DNA of 64,000 nt from Leishmania martiniquensis (lineage: Eukaryota > Euglenozoa > Kinetoplastea > Trypanosomatida > Trypanosomatidae), in contig NC_090168.1 of NCBI RefSeq assembly GCF_017916325.1, positions 174,192 to 238,191 on the forward strand, in the 5' to 3' direction. Every line of letters starts with the position of its first letter. Position 1 is the first letter of the stretch. A program made the translations under genes and the position numbers. Below are positions 18,673 to 28,691 of the stretch, in pieces. The notes beneath the pieces were generated by a model. The model did no database searches, was not told the origin of the DNA, and was given only the letters and a program-made list of their open reading frames with translations.

Positions 18673-19413
18673 TTAGTTGCCTGACAGGGGAGGCCCATGC
18701 AGCGCATGAAGTGGCGTAATCGGGCCATTTGGCGGAGGATTGCATCTTGTAAGGCGATAAACTTTGTGTGCTTCAGGCAGCCTTTGACGTTGGCGTGGTC
18801 TGTCACACACAGGGCCTGACATGCGGCTTCCAATAGGCAAAGAGAGATGCGCTATACAAACGGGCGTGGCGGAGTTTCAGCAAAGAAGGAGCCTTGCGCA
18901 GGTGCCGCCCTCCCTCCCCCTCCCCGGCCCAGCAACGACAGAGCGCAGGCGGCAGACGTTCTTTTCAGCTCTGTAGTCAGTGACGCGCACACTTCGACCA
19001 ATACGCAGAGAAGCATAGTGGCAGAGGAAGACACCGAGCCTTCTTTCTCATGGCGAGGCTTCGAGGAAGAGTGTATGTGTGCGAGCACCGTTTCTTCGCA
19101 GCAGCGAATCCAAAACGGAAAGAATGCGCACGCGCCCCTTTGCCGCTGTTGCTGTAGCCCTCCAAGCCCTGCAGTATCCGGCTGTCTGCATGACCCCGGA
19201 GACAGATACCCGGTAGTCGTTGAAAGAGCCGCAAGGGCGCGAGCGGGCGCAGCCTTGCAGGTGTTGGGTGAGGTGCGCGCAGAGGAAGACTCTCGCCCCT
19301 GTGCGCACGTGCGTGTTGGAGCGTGTGTTTGAATGATTTGCTGACTTTGGGCCATTTCTCGTGTTGCTGTCTAATCTTTTTTTTTTCGGATTCAGCGGGC
19401 TCACCGTCCTCCG

Positions 19414-19716
19414 TCACTGAAACTCCTCGTCATCCTCGGGGGCTGCACCGCTCTGTGGTCCCTCAAGCATTGCAAACGGCGGAGCAGTGACGGCGGGGGT
19501 CGCCGAAGGCAGCACAATCGACGCGGCCTGCGGCACGGCCTCTGGGCCACCGAGTATGAAAAGACTAAGCGCCATTCCCACTGCGACGGAGGGAAGCCAC
19601 CAGTCCACCTTCGAAATGACAAAGTTAGAGGTGTGATCGATGAGGTGGTGCAACTTCTCGTAGAAGTACATGCTGCCCCACTCCTTCTGCGGCGCGTGTG
19701 AGCGACCGAACATCAT
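19414..19716 (-). CDS. Small one-pass membrane protein, unknown
   Basis: 100 residues from MMFGRSHAPQKEWGS. The start sits about 18 nt after a clean predicted acceptor (AG at 19735-19734). The N-terminal 37 residues are amphipathic (MYFYEKLHHLIDHTSNFVISK). A hydrophobic segment DWWLPSVAVGMALSLFILGG spans 38-57. The tail is Ala/Pro/Val-rich and ends with acidic PEDDEEFQ. The size and layout (soluble N-terminus, one helix, short acidic tail) suit a small organelle membrane subunit, but no family is recognised. The copy B and copy E repeats lie in its 3'UTR. Confidence 0.65.
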   Translation of the reverse strand: MMFGRSHAPQKEWGSMYFYEKLHHLIDHTSNFVISKVDWWLPSVAVGMALSLFILGGPEAVPQAASIVLPSATPAVTAPPFAMLEGPQSGAAPEDDEEFQ

Positions 19717-20694
19717 CTTTGCTATGGACCTCTCTAGATGAAGGGGAGGGGTGGTGAGGTAGCACACACACACCCGTGTGCAAGGGGACAGGTGGGGGGA
19801 TGATGAGCTGACGGAGGGGGTAGGAGCGGAAGAAAACGGAAAGGGCACTAGAGTCCACACTTACACACACATGCAAGCACGCGCACACGCAAGGTGGCTG
19901 CGGTTCTGCGTGCAGAAAATGCTGTGATGCTGCGTAACGTTGGTGTTAATGCCAAGGGGGTAGAGATCGTACAGACGCGGTAGCGAAAGAGAGAGAGGCT
20001 GTGGTGATGTGGGCGAGGCGATGAAAGCTTCTGCAGGACGGACGCCGCACCATCCACGAGCGCAAGGGGCGGAGAGGAGGCAAAAAAGGGAAAGGGCGAG
20101 GGGGGTGGAGGAGGAGCAGGGTAAGAACGACGGTGGCGGTGAGAGGGAGTGGGTGGCAGGGAAGGTATCCTCCCATGGACGCGGCGGTGCCCCCCCCTTC
20201 AACGGAGTCACAGGATGCCCTCTGTCTCTCACTCGGCGACGAAGAGAAAAAGAGGGCGGTGCTCACTCCGGCAATGCCGCAGAAGAGCTTTTCTTACGTG
20301 CAAAGCTCACCCCCTCCGCGCATTAGCTCATCGTTCCGTGTGTAGAGCCAAGCCCAATGGGCGCTACAGAAATTTACTACAGCACACCTACACCTGTGTG
20401 ATCTGTAGAAGGGGGAGGGCGTCATCAACGCGCGTGTGCGTGTTGGCGGCACCACCACCACCCCCTCGCCTGGTCAGGCTGTGCACGATTGCCACGGTAG
20501 CAGTGCTGCGTCATCGACATTAGCAGATACAATAGCAGGAGAAAGCAAAGGAGGGAAAGAATAGGGCGCCGTGCGAGAGGCTCAGTCACCGCCACGAGCT
20601 GGCGGGTCGTCGTGATGGAAAAAAAAAGGGCCAACGATGGAGAGCGGCCCTCGCTTGCAGCAACGGCGGATGGGCACCGGCAAGTGCGGCGCTC
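19717..20694. other. Intergenic spacer
   Basis: C/T-rich on the minus strand through much of 19740-20180; holds splice signals of the small membrane protein gene. No gene recognised. Confidence 0.55.
19734..19756 (-). promoter_or_regulatory. Predicted trans-splice acceptor for the 100-residue protein
   Basis: Minus-strand sequence CCACCCCTCCCCTTCATCTAG ends with AG at 19735-19734, which leaves only about 18 nt before the double ATG at 19716-19711 and so supports that start. Confidence 0.5.
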
Positions 20695-23600
20695 TCACAC
20701 GCCCCCCTCACGCATCGTAGGGGCGAGGCATGTTTGTTGCATCGTGCGCTCAAGGTGGCCTTGCAAGTCCTGCACTAGCTGAAGGATAGAGAAGGCAGAA
20801 GACTGCGGCTCTGGGGTCTGCAACAAAGCTGATTCGAGCCGCGTTCGGTACTCTATTTCCGCGTAGAGCTGTTGCCAGTCGAGTGGCCCACGTGCTTCGC
20901 CCTGAAAAGACGCGCCGCCCAGGATGCCGTCAGCGTCGTGCGCCGGCTTCGGCGGGAGCTGTGCGCTGCAGTCCTGCGATGCCAAGATTGGCCACGCCTC
21001 CGATTCCATCAGGCGAAACACACACTCGCCGAGCAGTGTCTTGGCTGTGAAGAAGTGCAGCGTCGCGTCGCACAGCCCGACCGCGGCCACCGCATCGATC
21101 AGCGCGGTCGCCGCAGAGGTTGGGGAAGAGACTGCTATGGAGTCCCCTGCTTGTTGTTTAAGAGCCATCGTGAGACGCGTACGCCATTTTGTGTGTGCCA
21201 CCGTAAGCTTTACAAGTGTCTTCATCATGCCGGCGTCGGCTCCCTCGACGCATAACGCCTTCGCTGCGATAAAGTACGTGCTCAGGAGTCGACTGCACGC
21301 TTCTGACAGCGTTGGTGCCTCGTTGAGGGCACCGCTTGGCGCCGTGGTAGTGGGGCTGCGTGAGGCGCTTTCAGTGGCAGCTTGATGCGTAGGAAACTTC
21401 AGCGCTGCGCCCAGCATTTCCAGCCACGCCTCACCGCGAAGGTGAAGCAGCTTGCCAAAGGCCGGCACGATGCTGCCTTGCAGCGCGGCCGACTGCCGAT
21501 GTGTGTCATACGCGGGCCGCAGAACGATGTCACAGCGCGCCGCAAACTCGAAGAGCTTCGCTTTCTGCATCAGCGACGCCCCCTGCCGTACGCTGCACAG
21601 AGCGCTGTGTGTGGCGCAGTACGTCACCGTTTGACCGCCCTCGCGCCGAATTAAGCGACGGGTTGCGCCACAGGAATTCGTGGACGACGTCTGCAGTTGC
21701 TGTTCCCGCTGCTGCTCCTCTGTGCATGGCGGCACCGTGACAGAGGCGTCGAACGCACACTCGCTGTCCTGCGATGCGGGCACGGTCGCCTCCATCGTCT
21801 CCGCATCGCCTGCTTCATTTTGTAGCGCCTCCTGCAGAAGCTGAAGCGTCGGCGCAGCCATTGCCTCGATGCGTTGCAGAACGAACGTTCGACCGTTAGC
21901 GTGTGTGAGTGCGCCACCCTGGAGAACCTCAGGGTAACAAGGCGGCGGTGGACCTACCACAGCAGTCTCTGTGTGCGAGCGATAATGTAGCGCTCGACGC
22001 GCCGTGGGTGGCCCCATGGGCGCCCCCATCACCACATTCGGCGCTGATGCTGGCGCGTTCCGTCTAGGCGCGGGCGCAGTCGGGGGGCGCTGCGTTCGGT
22101 ATGAGGGAAGAAAAAACGACGGCTTCGCGCGCGTTAGAATTGAGGACGGGACCTCGAGTGTCGCACTGGGCACCACACGATCCAGCCGCCGCAAAATTCG
22201 CGTGAGGAGCGACTCCGGCACGGCCTCATCCACGACAAGCAGCAGCACGCCTTCAGTCATTTGAGCCGACACAAGGGCCAGCTGCGAGGCAACGAGGAAA
22301 TCAAGCGAGGCGCTGAAAGAGTGCGCGACCCATGCCGCTCTGTCCATGCCGGGTGCCTGCTCTGGCGCCTCCACCCCGAGCGCCACTCGAGCACCCTCCC
22401 AGAAGACCAGAGAAGCGCGTGCAGCGGCCTCCTCCTCCGCGGCCGTCAATGACAGCGTCGCATCGCCGCAGTTCTTCCCACGGCCGCCATTGAAATCGCT
22501 TCTCGAGTATTCAGGCGACGCTGCCACTGACCCCAGCGGCAGGTGATCTATGGCCGCCATCGTGGCCATCGGAGAAGCACCTGCTGCTTCATTCACAACG
22601 GAGCACGCACAGTTCCTGCTCGACCACGAGCAAGTGGGTGCGCGTAGCAATCCAGTCGACAGTTGAACTGGAGTTGCCCAGGTGGCAACGATGTACTCTT
22701 CCAGCGGCGTCTCTCCAGCTCCAGCGAGGCGAAGTGGCGCCGCGGCCTCTGCCTTTGTGCCGGCGCGACGCCGTGCCACCTGCGCGTGCCCACGCACCGC
22801 AACGACGCCACCGATGACAGCCACAGAACTCCGCTGGCAGAGACTAAGGGAGCTCAAGTCGACCTCGCAGCGCCTGGGCGGCTCTTTGCCCCATTTTGCA
22901 AGCGTGGGCTGAGGACAAGACTCTGTTGTTGTTGGCAGCAGCAGCAGTGTCACCCAAGGAGCAGGCAACGCGGCACTGTGGCCCTCGTAGAAGACTTGGT
23001 GTACCACTCCGACTACCTGAACCGTGTGCCAGAGCTCCAAAAAGCGATCGCATGGATAAGCGCAGCAGGGGCTGTGGGTGTTGGTGAGCCGTGCGCTGGG
23101 CATCTGCTCCAGCTCCGTGGAGAGGGGCAGAATGGAGCTGAGCTCCTCCGCCAAGGAGTCGGCTTCTCCCGAGTGAAGGGCTGAGGGCGCAGCGATACCG
23201 GGACGCACCGGGGGCGCGTCGCCGGGTGCCAGCCCACGGCCAGAGGTGACAGCGGCGTAGAGGCTTGGGATACGAAGAAGAAGAACCCGGACCCGAAGCT
23301 CCACCTTCCTGTGAAACATCGCCGCACACCAGGGCCACGGCCACGGCAAGGACCGCGTCGGCTCCTCAATGCAGGAAGGCGTCACAGCTCCTTCGGTACG
23401 CCGTTCCTCCAGGAAACCTGCCACGTAAGCGCGCAGCCACGCGGCCACCGCTGCAGAAGCTGAGGCCTCCACAGACCCGGCAGCGCTGAGCATGAGAGTC
23501 TGGCACGTAATCGGGGAGCGCTGAGCCACCTCGAACACGTCCAGCATCAGCACCATCTCGACCGGTGCCCAACGCAGAGGCAGCTCACACTCCCACTGCG

Positions 23601-23826
23601 ACTGTGGGGGCTCAGTATGTGGAAGAGGCGGAAAGCCTTCCGGATGGGACCACAGAGGCACACTATCGAAGGGTGCTACCGGGCCGACCGAGCGGGAGGC
23701 CGCGCTCTTAGACTCGTGGAGCGCAACACGTGCGGTCATGCGCGCGAGTATGTGACGTTGCAGAGATGCATCCGTATCGACCAGCTGCTGCAGAGACTGG
23801 GCGAGACGTGCTGAGGCAGCCGCCAT
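20695..23826 (-). CDS. Degenerate MCM-family AAA+ protein (MCMDC2- or MCM-BP-like)
   Basis: 1043 residues. The C-terminal half follows the MCM ATPase layout with the catalytic residues gone. Residues 527-549 VLLLVVDEAVPESLLTRILRR sit where MCMs have the LLLVGDPGxGKSxLL P-loop; residues 637-656 GGALTHANGRTFVLQRIEAM align one for one with GALVLADGGxCxIDEFDKM, with the Walker B Asp-Glu replaced by Gln-Arg; TVTYCATHSAL (733-743) fits sensor 1; LFEFAARCDIVLRP (758-771) fits LLSRFDLIF. A helical segment near the C-terminus (LVKLTVAHTKWRTRLTM) fits the MCM lid/winged-helix entry. Residues 262-345 may be an OB-fold. Inference: a catalytically dead MCM relative, either MCMDC2-like (meiotic recombination in animals) or MCM-BP-like. 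Several Ala/Ser/Pro-rich inserts make it longer than either family. Confidence 0.55.
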   Translation of the reverse strand: MAAASARLAQSLQQLVDTDASLQRHILARMTARVALHESKSAASRSVGPVAPFDSVPLWSHPEGFPPLPHTEPPQSQWECELPLRWAPVEMVLMLDVFEVAQRSPITCQTLMLSAAGSVEASASAAVAAWLRAYVAGFLEERRTEGAVTPSCIEEPTRSLPWPWPWCAAMFHRKVELRVRVLLLRIPSLYAAVTSGRGLAPGDAPPVRPGIAAPSALHSGEADSLAEELSSILPLSTELEQMPSARLTNTHSPCCAYPCDRFLELWHTVQVVGVVHQVFYEGHSAALPAPWVTLLLLPTTTESCPQPTLAKWGKEPPRRCEVDLSSLSLCQRSSVAVIGGVVAVRGHAQVARRRAGTKAEAAAPLRLAGAGETPLEEYIVATWATPVQLSTGLLRAPTCSWSSRNCACSVVNEAAGASPMATMAAIDHLPLGSVAASPEYSRSDFNGGRGKNCGDATLSLTAAEEEAAARASLVFWEGARVALGVEAPEQAPGMDRAAWVAHSFSASLDFLVASQLALVSAQMTEGVLLLVVDEAVPESLLTRILRRLDRVVPSATLEVPSSILTRAKPSFFLPSYRTQRPPTAPAPRRNAPASAPNVVMGAPMGPPTARRALHYRSHTETAVVGPPPPCYPEVLQGGALTHANGRTFVLQRIEAMAAPTLQLLQEALQNEAGDAETMEATVPASQDSECAFDASVTVPPCTEEQQREQQLQTSSTNSCGATRRLIRREGGQTVTYCATHSALCSVRQGASLMQKAKLFEFAARCDIVLRPAYDTHRQSAALQGSIVPAFGKLLHLRGEAWLEMLGAALKFPTHQAATESASRSPTTTAPSGALNEAPTLSEACSRLLSTYFIAAKALCVEGADAGMMKTLVKLTVAHTKWRTRLTMALKQQAGDSIAVSSPTSAATALIDAVAAVGLCDATLHFFTAKTLLGECVFRLMESEAWPILASQDCSAQLPPKPAHDADGILGGASFQGEARGPLDWQQLYAEIEYRTRLESALLQTPEPQSSAFSILQLVQDLQGHLERTMQQTCLAPTMREGGV

Positions 23827-24564
23827 GAGGTCTTGCCGTCGCTACTGGGTTGCGTTTACGGCCGAGAAAGGGCCAACAGTACACCGTCCATACTTGTCTG
23901 CTTCGAGGAATGACGGCGTTCCCGCAAATTGAACAAGAGGCGTGAGGAAGGAACAGAGAGGTGTACCATCGACAAGGCTGCTAGAGCTCGCTACCACGCG
24001 ATGCGGCAGCAGGTCCCTTTTTTTCTGCTTGCGACGGTGCAGTGAGCTTGACCCACCCACGTTACGACCCACCAGTGCACAGCATCACCGGCGAACAACG
24101 CGCAAGCACAGTTGCGCAAAAGCATGCCTCCGCCGCTCGATTTTGTTTCACTTCATTTTTTTTTCGTCAGCCTTGCTGATCACCGTATTTAGACGAGCGG
24201 TAGGCGGCGGCTGCCACCGCGGTCGGCATACGCCAGCTTAACGCAAAGGCGCACGCAGTAGATACTCACGGGAAAGCTGAAACCTAGGATAACGCCGAGA
24301 GGAGCGAAAAGAAGAAGCGTGCCGCGGTTTCGACACGCACCGGCGTCCCCGCCTCAGGCATGGGGTCTCTCTCCACGCCTGGCCACTGAGTGTGTCTGGC
24401 TTTGCCTCAGCTTCCCACTGCTGGTGAACAAGAGAAAAGCACGATGGAGCGGATTTGACACGTACCCAGGTCAACGAATCGGTGACAAGCACTCTCCGCC
24501 TGAGTCAGCCTCCCTCCCACCGCATCTCGTGATCGCCTCGGCACCCTCCTCCTCTCACTGCGTA
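23827..24564. other. Intergenic spacer
   Basis: Short T runs (24018-24025, 24156-24164) and ordinary spacer composition. No gene recognised. Confidence 0.5.
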
Positions 24565-25470
24565 CTACGACGTGCCAGCGTGCCAGCTCAGCAAGGCTGC
24601 CCATTGCGCCCGCCAAGCCGCCTCCAGAGCAACCTGGCGACGACTGAGTGGCGCTCTGTCCTCTCGTGGCGCAGAGCCCTGGTCAAGCCGGCGCAGGTCC
24701 TCCTCGACACAGCTTACCACGTGCCCAGTGAGCAGTGCCAGACGGGATACAAGAGAGCCACCTTCCATGGTTTCGCTTGAGCCGTCGATAGGCGATGCAG
24801 GTGAAAGCGCTGGCGCCCATGCAGTGATGGGCACAGCAGCCGGGATGCGCACAGAGGACGGCGGCGCTGGGACGACGGCATCGCGCTGTGCCTCTCTGGC
24901 CAGTGCCCGACCTCGATCCATGGGCAAGCGAAGCCACAAGCGCTGGAAGAGCGCGGGCCACTGCACGAGATACACAAGCTCAGCATCTGCCAGGCTGTCC
25001 TCGAGGAGCCCAATCCGCTGTTGCAGCTCAAAGCGGAAAAGACGCTGCGCATCAGCGAGCCTCTGCGACTCCGCTGGGGTAAGTGGTCCCTTGTCAGTGA
25101 GCAGCTTTTCGTACAGCGCATGCGGCACCGCCTGCTCCACACTATCTCGCAGAGAGGGGAGCAGGTAGGACCACGTTGCAATGGCGGCGCGGTGTTGGCC
25201 GCTACCCGAACAGGCTCGATCATATAAGACATGCTGGATGCGCTTGCGAGACTGCAGCTGACCGCTCGCCGGTTGTGTTGTCTGGGAAGAGTGGGTCAGG
25301 CCACGGAGGACACCGGAGGTGGGTGGTTTGAAGGCGCTGGCGTGTCGCTTGAACAAGTCTCCACGACCGCCACCACTTATGCAGCAGTAGTCGTTACGGA
25401 GGGCGCAACGGCAAGCCGTCTTGGTTGCTGCTGTGGCAGCTCTCGCGCAGCTGGGCCTGAGCAATGCCAT
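24565..25470 (-). CDS. Hypothetical protein, probably mitochondrial
   Basis: 301 residues. The N-terminus MALLRPSCARAATAATKTACRCALR is Arg/Ala/Ser-rich and lacks acidic residues for 25 positions, like a mitochondrial targeting sequence. Residues 95-180 are predicted mainly helical (AIATWSYLLPSLRDSVEQAV, ELQQRIGLLEDSLADAELVY). The C-terminal part has SLVSRLALLTGHVVSCVEED and ends with Ala/Trp-rich ALEAAWRAQWAALLSWHAGTS. No family recognised. The next gene in the direction of transcription encodes the degenerate MCM-like protein; no functional link is evident. Confidence 0.65.
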   Translation of the reverse strand: MALLRPSCARAATAATKTACRCALRNDYCCISGGGRGDLFKRHASAFKPPTSGVLRGLTHSSQTTQPASGQLQSRKRIQHVLYDRACSGSGQHRAAIATWSYLLPSLRDSVEQAVPHALYEKLLTDKGPLTPAESQRLADAQRLFRFELQQRIGLLEDSLADAELVYLVQWPALFQRLWLRLPMDRGRALAREAQRDAVVPAPPSSVRIPAAVPITAWAPALSPASPIDGSSETMEGGSLVSRLALLTGHVVSCVEEDLRRLDQGSAPREDRAPLSRRQVALEAAWRAQWAALLSWHAGTS

Positions 25471-26144
25471 CCTGAAACTATGCAGATTCCGCGGACTTGG
25501 CGAGCGCGGCTGGAAGAAACACCGCTACACTGCAGCGTCGCTGCTGAGGGTCGAGTTGGTACGTGATAAGAAGGAGGGAGTGAGGCCGCGATGACAGGCG
25601 GCACGTGCGAGCCACTCAAAACTGTCAAGTCGGTGGAGAGGCGCGCCGGCGATCTGCTTTGGCCCCCCTCCTCTCTGTGGCATCGGCGTCGTTGGGGCGA
25701 GGGGGAGGAGAAGGAGGAACAGGAGATGCGGAGCGACGTGGAGGCTCAAAGCTGATTTCGCGGCCCATCGGCTTCGAGGGAAGGAGGGAGCGCATGAAGA
25801 AGGGCAGGTGACTGAGGTCCCCTTGCCAATGGCGGCACGCCACCCACTGGTGCGATGCGACGACTGCTGAGTGGCGGGCTCATTTGCTGACATCCTCCCT
25901 CCCGCCCTCTCGGCTCCGCACATGCAGCTTTCGCTGTGAGAGTGCATGAGAGAGGAGGGAGCAATACACGCACGCGCGCGCGTGTTGGCTTTTCTTTTTT
26001 GTGGCTGCTTTGGCAGCGTTATGGCACTGCAAAGAGGCGGTCAGAGGGGGGAGGGGGGCACCAGTCCCCACTCCAGTACACATTATAACGCGCATGGCGG
26101 TAGACCCAGAGGGCACAGAGGCACATCGGTCCCGCCTCCCTCGC
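25471..26144. other. Intergenic spacer
   Basis: Contains C/T-rich minus-strand tracts suitable as splice signals (about 25690-25725). No gene recognised. Confidence 0.5.
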
Positions 26145-26795
26145 TTACGGTGTGGAGTAGGTGTTGCGCGCGAAGTCATCTTCGCGACTGCGCTCGAGGC
26201 GGTACCAGTAATGATCTTTCTGCTGCTGCAGGTCACGCGACAGGATGCTCCAGTTGCGCTCGCTGTTGCGTATCTCCCAGTGTGGGGCGCGCACTGCCAG
26301 CTGGCCGCTGCGTACCAGCATGGTGGTATTGTTGACACCCGCCATTAGCTTCTTCTCGTGCTCAATGACCTTCTCTAAGGCCTGACGCTCCTCAAGGTCG
26401 GTGGTTGTTGCAAGCAGCCGCTCGGCATCTGCGATGGTGCGCTGCGACAGCCACTGCTGCCGCGCCATCTCTTCTGTAGTAGGCACCTCATCAGTACTCC
26501 CAAGTGCTGCTGCTTGCTCAGCCCTTACGTCCTTGTGGGTCGTGCTGGCCCGACGAAACCACCGCTCCCACAGCGACGCCTCCTTCAGCTGATACTCGAG
26601 ATGATTGTTGACGTTCGGAGACGGCATGCGATTCTTGTGGGTCACCTGAGCCTCGTAGAGTAGGGAGCTGCCGACGCAGGCAGCGAGGATGGCGACCACC
26701 CTGTACGGGTGCTCACGAGCCCGCCGCGTGGTGCGGTAGAGCCACCCGGACACTTCTTTGCCCAAGAACGGGATGGGCACGACCTTCTCGAGCAT
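26145..26795 (-). CDS. Hypothetical protein with N-terminal membrane segment
   Basis: 216 residues from MLEKVVPIPFLGKEV. The frame is open further upstream to a Met at 26981, but that part is Ser/Pro/Arg-rich spacer-like sequence behind a pyrimidine tract (26880-26925), so the shorter start is preferred. After a basic patch (RTTRRAREHPYR) comes a membrane segment VVAILAACVGSSLLYEA at about residues 33-49. The rest is a long charged helix-rich domain with Trp and Arg (LWERWFRRASTTHKDVRAEQ, WNW-like ERNWSILSRDLQQQKDHYWY). The layout (short N-terminal anchor, large soluble part) fits an organelle inner-membrane protein. No family recognised. Confidence 0.68.
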   Translation of the reverse strand: MLEKVVPIPFLGKEVSGWLYRTTRRAREHPYRVVAILAACVGSSLLYEAQVTHKNRMPSPNVNNHLEYQLKEASLWERWFRRASTTHKDVRAEQAAALGSTDEVPTTEEMARQQWLSQRTIADAERLLATTTDLEERQALEKVIEHEKKLMAGVNNTTMLVRSGQLAVRAPHWEIRNSERNWSILSRDLQQQKDHYWYRLERSREDDFARNTYSTP

Positions 26796-27803
26796 TTGCA
26801 GCGGATCAGGGGCGCGTGCGCGAGGGGGAGAGGGAGGGGGAGCAATAGCGGATGCAGTTCGGATCCAAGTTCGGTGCGGGACTACGAAACGGAGAGAGAG
26901 AGTGGGGGGAGGGGAGGGGAGGCTTGCATGGACGATGAAGAAAGACGGCTGTGGCGAGCCGGTGCGCACGTGTGAGAGCACCGCCGTGAGGTGTGCGCGA
27001 CGGCCGCAGAAACGCGAGGGACTTTTGCGTGTTACTCTTGGAAGGGAATGGAGCGGTCAGGGATGGATGAGGGAAGTGAAAGGGGTGTCTCCGTCCCACC
27101 ACGTGGGCCTGTGCCCGTGTGTAAAAGGGTGCGCCGGGGGAGAAGGAAATCAGCAGCGGTGGCAGACAACTTCCTCGCATGCGCGCACGCTCCGAAACAG
27201 AAGATAAACAGAGGCGACGGTGCACCTCCCAGAATCGCTGCTGATGCGCCTCAGCTCCGGTCAACCTGCTCGAACAGAGAGGGCACGTGAGCGGGTACGC
27301 GTGCCAATAAGGCGGGTGCATCATCCACTCATTGGTTGAGGTTGCAGCGACAAGCACGCGTGCGTGTGAGTGTGACTTCGGGCAAAAGACCTCAGCTGAT
27401 TCCGTGCAGCGTATTTGGCAGCTCCCCTCTGGGCATACACCCCCGCTCCGCTGTTTTACCACTTCTTATCAACTTCCCATGAGCGGCGGTGGGCGGGAAT
27501 CCGTGGTCGTCGCACATGACGCCGGCCATCGATGAAAGCGCGAAGTTGCCAAGGAGTGTATGCGTACACCTCTGCGAAGGGGGCCCGGCTTTTTAGCGGA
27601 TCGGAGGGGTGAGGGGGATGGAGGACGCCACGAGCCAAAGAGGTGTGTGAGACCGGAAGCTGAAATCCGCGCTTGCGGCCAAAAGTCCTGCGAATGTACA
27701 TGACGGCACAGAATTGTGCGAAGACGAAGGGGGAGGGGAGGAGGCTGCACCTCAGTCTCGCACCACCACGGCACCAAACGACAAGAACAAAGGGAAAGAG
27801 GCC
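26796..27803. other. Intergenic spacer
   Basis: Holds a C/T-rich minus-strand tract at 26880-26925, a likely splice signal for the gene starting at 26795. No gene recognised. Confidence 0.55.
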
Positions 27804-28691
27804 CTACAAACGGCCCGCCTCAGCGTCAGCGGGCGACTCCGCATCGAGCAAATCGCGCCAGGTGCCTTCGCTAGTTTCGATGCTACGGCGAAAGGCCGCC
27901 TCATCCTCTACGAGGCGCGTCAGACGGTGGACGTTCCACATGTTGTGCCGCAGCGACTGCCTTGCGCTCCGCTCTTCAAGAGCAAGCCCTTGCAGTGCCA
28001 CATAGTACTCCTGCTCGCAGAGGATGCACGCACGAGAGGAAGCTGGCGGCGGGGCGGCGGCGGCGGCAGCGGTCACCACCTTTTCCACACAAGCGGAATC
28101 TTTCACATCGTCAGACGTCAACGCCCCCAGACTGTTGTTCACTGGTGCTTGCTCACAAACAAAGTCACGCGTCAGCAGTTGCAACTGCTTGTCGATGCGC
28201 GGACCGAGAGAGGTGAGGAGAAACTGCATGCGCTTCTGAGCACGGTTTTGTTCCCCGGCCCGCCTCCGCGCCAGCCGCTGCTCCATCGCCACCTCCAGCT
28301 GCGATAGCCGAGACGCGCTGCGAATACCTTCAGGTACTTGAAGCTCAGCGAGGCGTCGCACCTTCCAGGAAGTAAGCTTCTCGTTGAGGTTGACGAGCTC
28401 CTGCGCCACGGTCAGAGCTCCTGCCAGTGGCGCCGCAGGCGTGTCCTGCGCCGCTGCTGCGAAGGCGCTCTCCGCATTCGCATCGTCTCCAAGGCTTTCA
28501 TGGCCGCTACTCGCCCTGCGCGAGGAAAAGGCCGTGACGGTGTGAGGAAGGGTCGTCATGAAGTCCATCTCTGGTGGGTCTGGAGGGAGGCAGCGATGGG
28601 TCGCAACAACGGCGTGCAGCACTGGCTCGTCGTGGCCGAGCTCCGACGCCACGTAGTGGAAGACGCTGAGTTGGTGCATATAGGGGCACAC
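27804..28691 (-). CDS. Hypothetical coiled-coil-like protein
   Basis: 295 residues from the first Met; an internal Met at position 42 (MDFMTTLPHTV, start at 28568) would give 254. The first 41 residues (HQLSVFHYVASELGHDEPVL) look protein-like, so the longer form is listed. Residues 90-165 form a charged helical region (LVNLNEKLTSWKVRRLAELQ, RLSQLEVAMEQRLARRRAGE). Residues 200-225 are Ala/Pro-rich. ACILCEQEYYVALQGL (about 226-241) has a CxxC pair, followed by another helix to the end. Candidate structural or scaffold protein; no family recognised. Confidence 0.65.
   Translation of the reverse strand: MCPYMHQLSVFHYVASELGHDEPVLHAVVATHRCLPPDPPEMDFMTTLPHTVTAFSSRRASSGHESLGDDANAESAFAAAAQDTPAAPLAGALTVAQELVNLNEKLTSWKVRRLAELQVPEGIRSASRLSQLEVAMEQRLARRRAGEQNRAQKRMQFLLTSLGPRIDKQLQLLTRDFVCEQAPVNNSLGALTSDDVKDSACVEKVVTAAAAAAPPPASSRACILCEQEYYVALQGLALEERSARQSLRHNMWNVHRLTRLVEDEAAFRRSIETSEGTWRDLLDAESPADAEAGRL

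Larger units (their letters stand above)
16693..19413. other. Long intergenic spacer with two kinds of dispersed repeat
   Basis: 2.7 kb without a convincing gene. Contains SIDER-like copy B (17010-17640) and coding-like repeat copy E (18261-18672). A 327-codon minus frame at 17762-18745 crosses copy E but has no recognisable protein character outside it. Confidence 0.6.

Noticed and set aside
17762..18745. 327-codon minus frame through repeat copy E as an intact gene
   Set aside because: Outside the repeat the sequence has no protein character, and the repeat's own frame from copy D is shifted here by an extra C.
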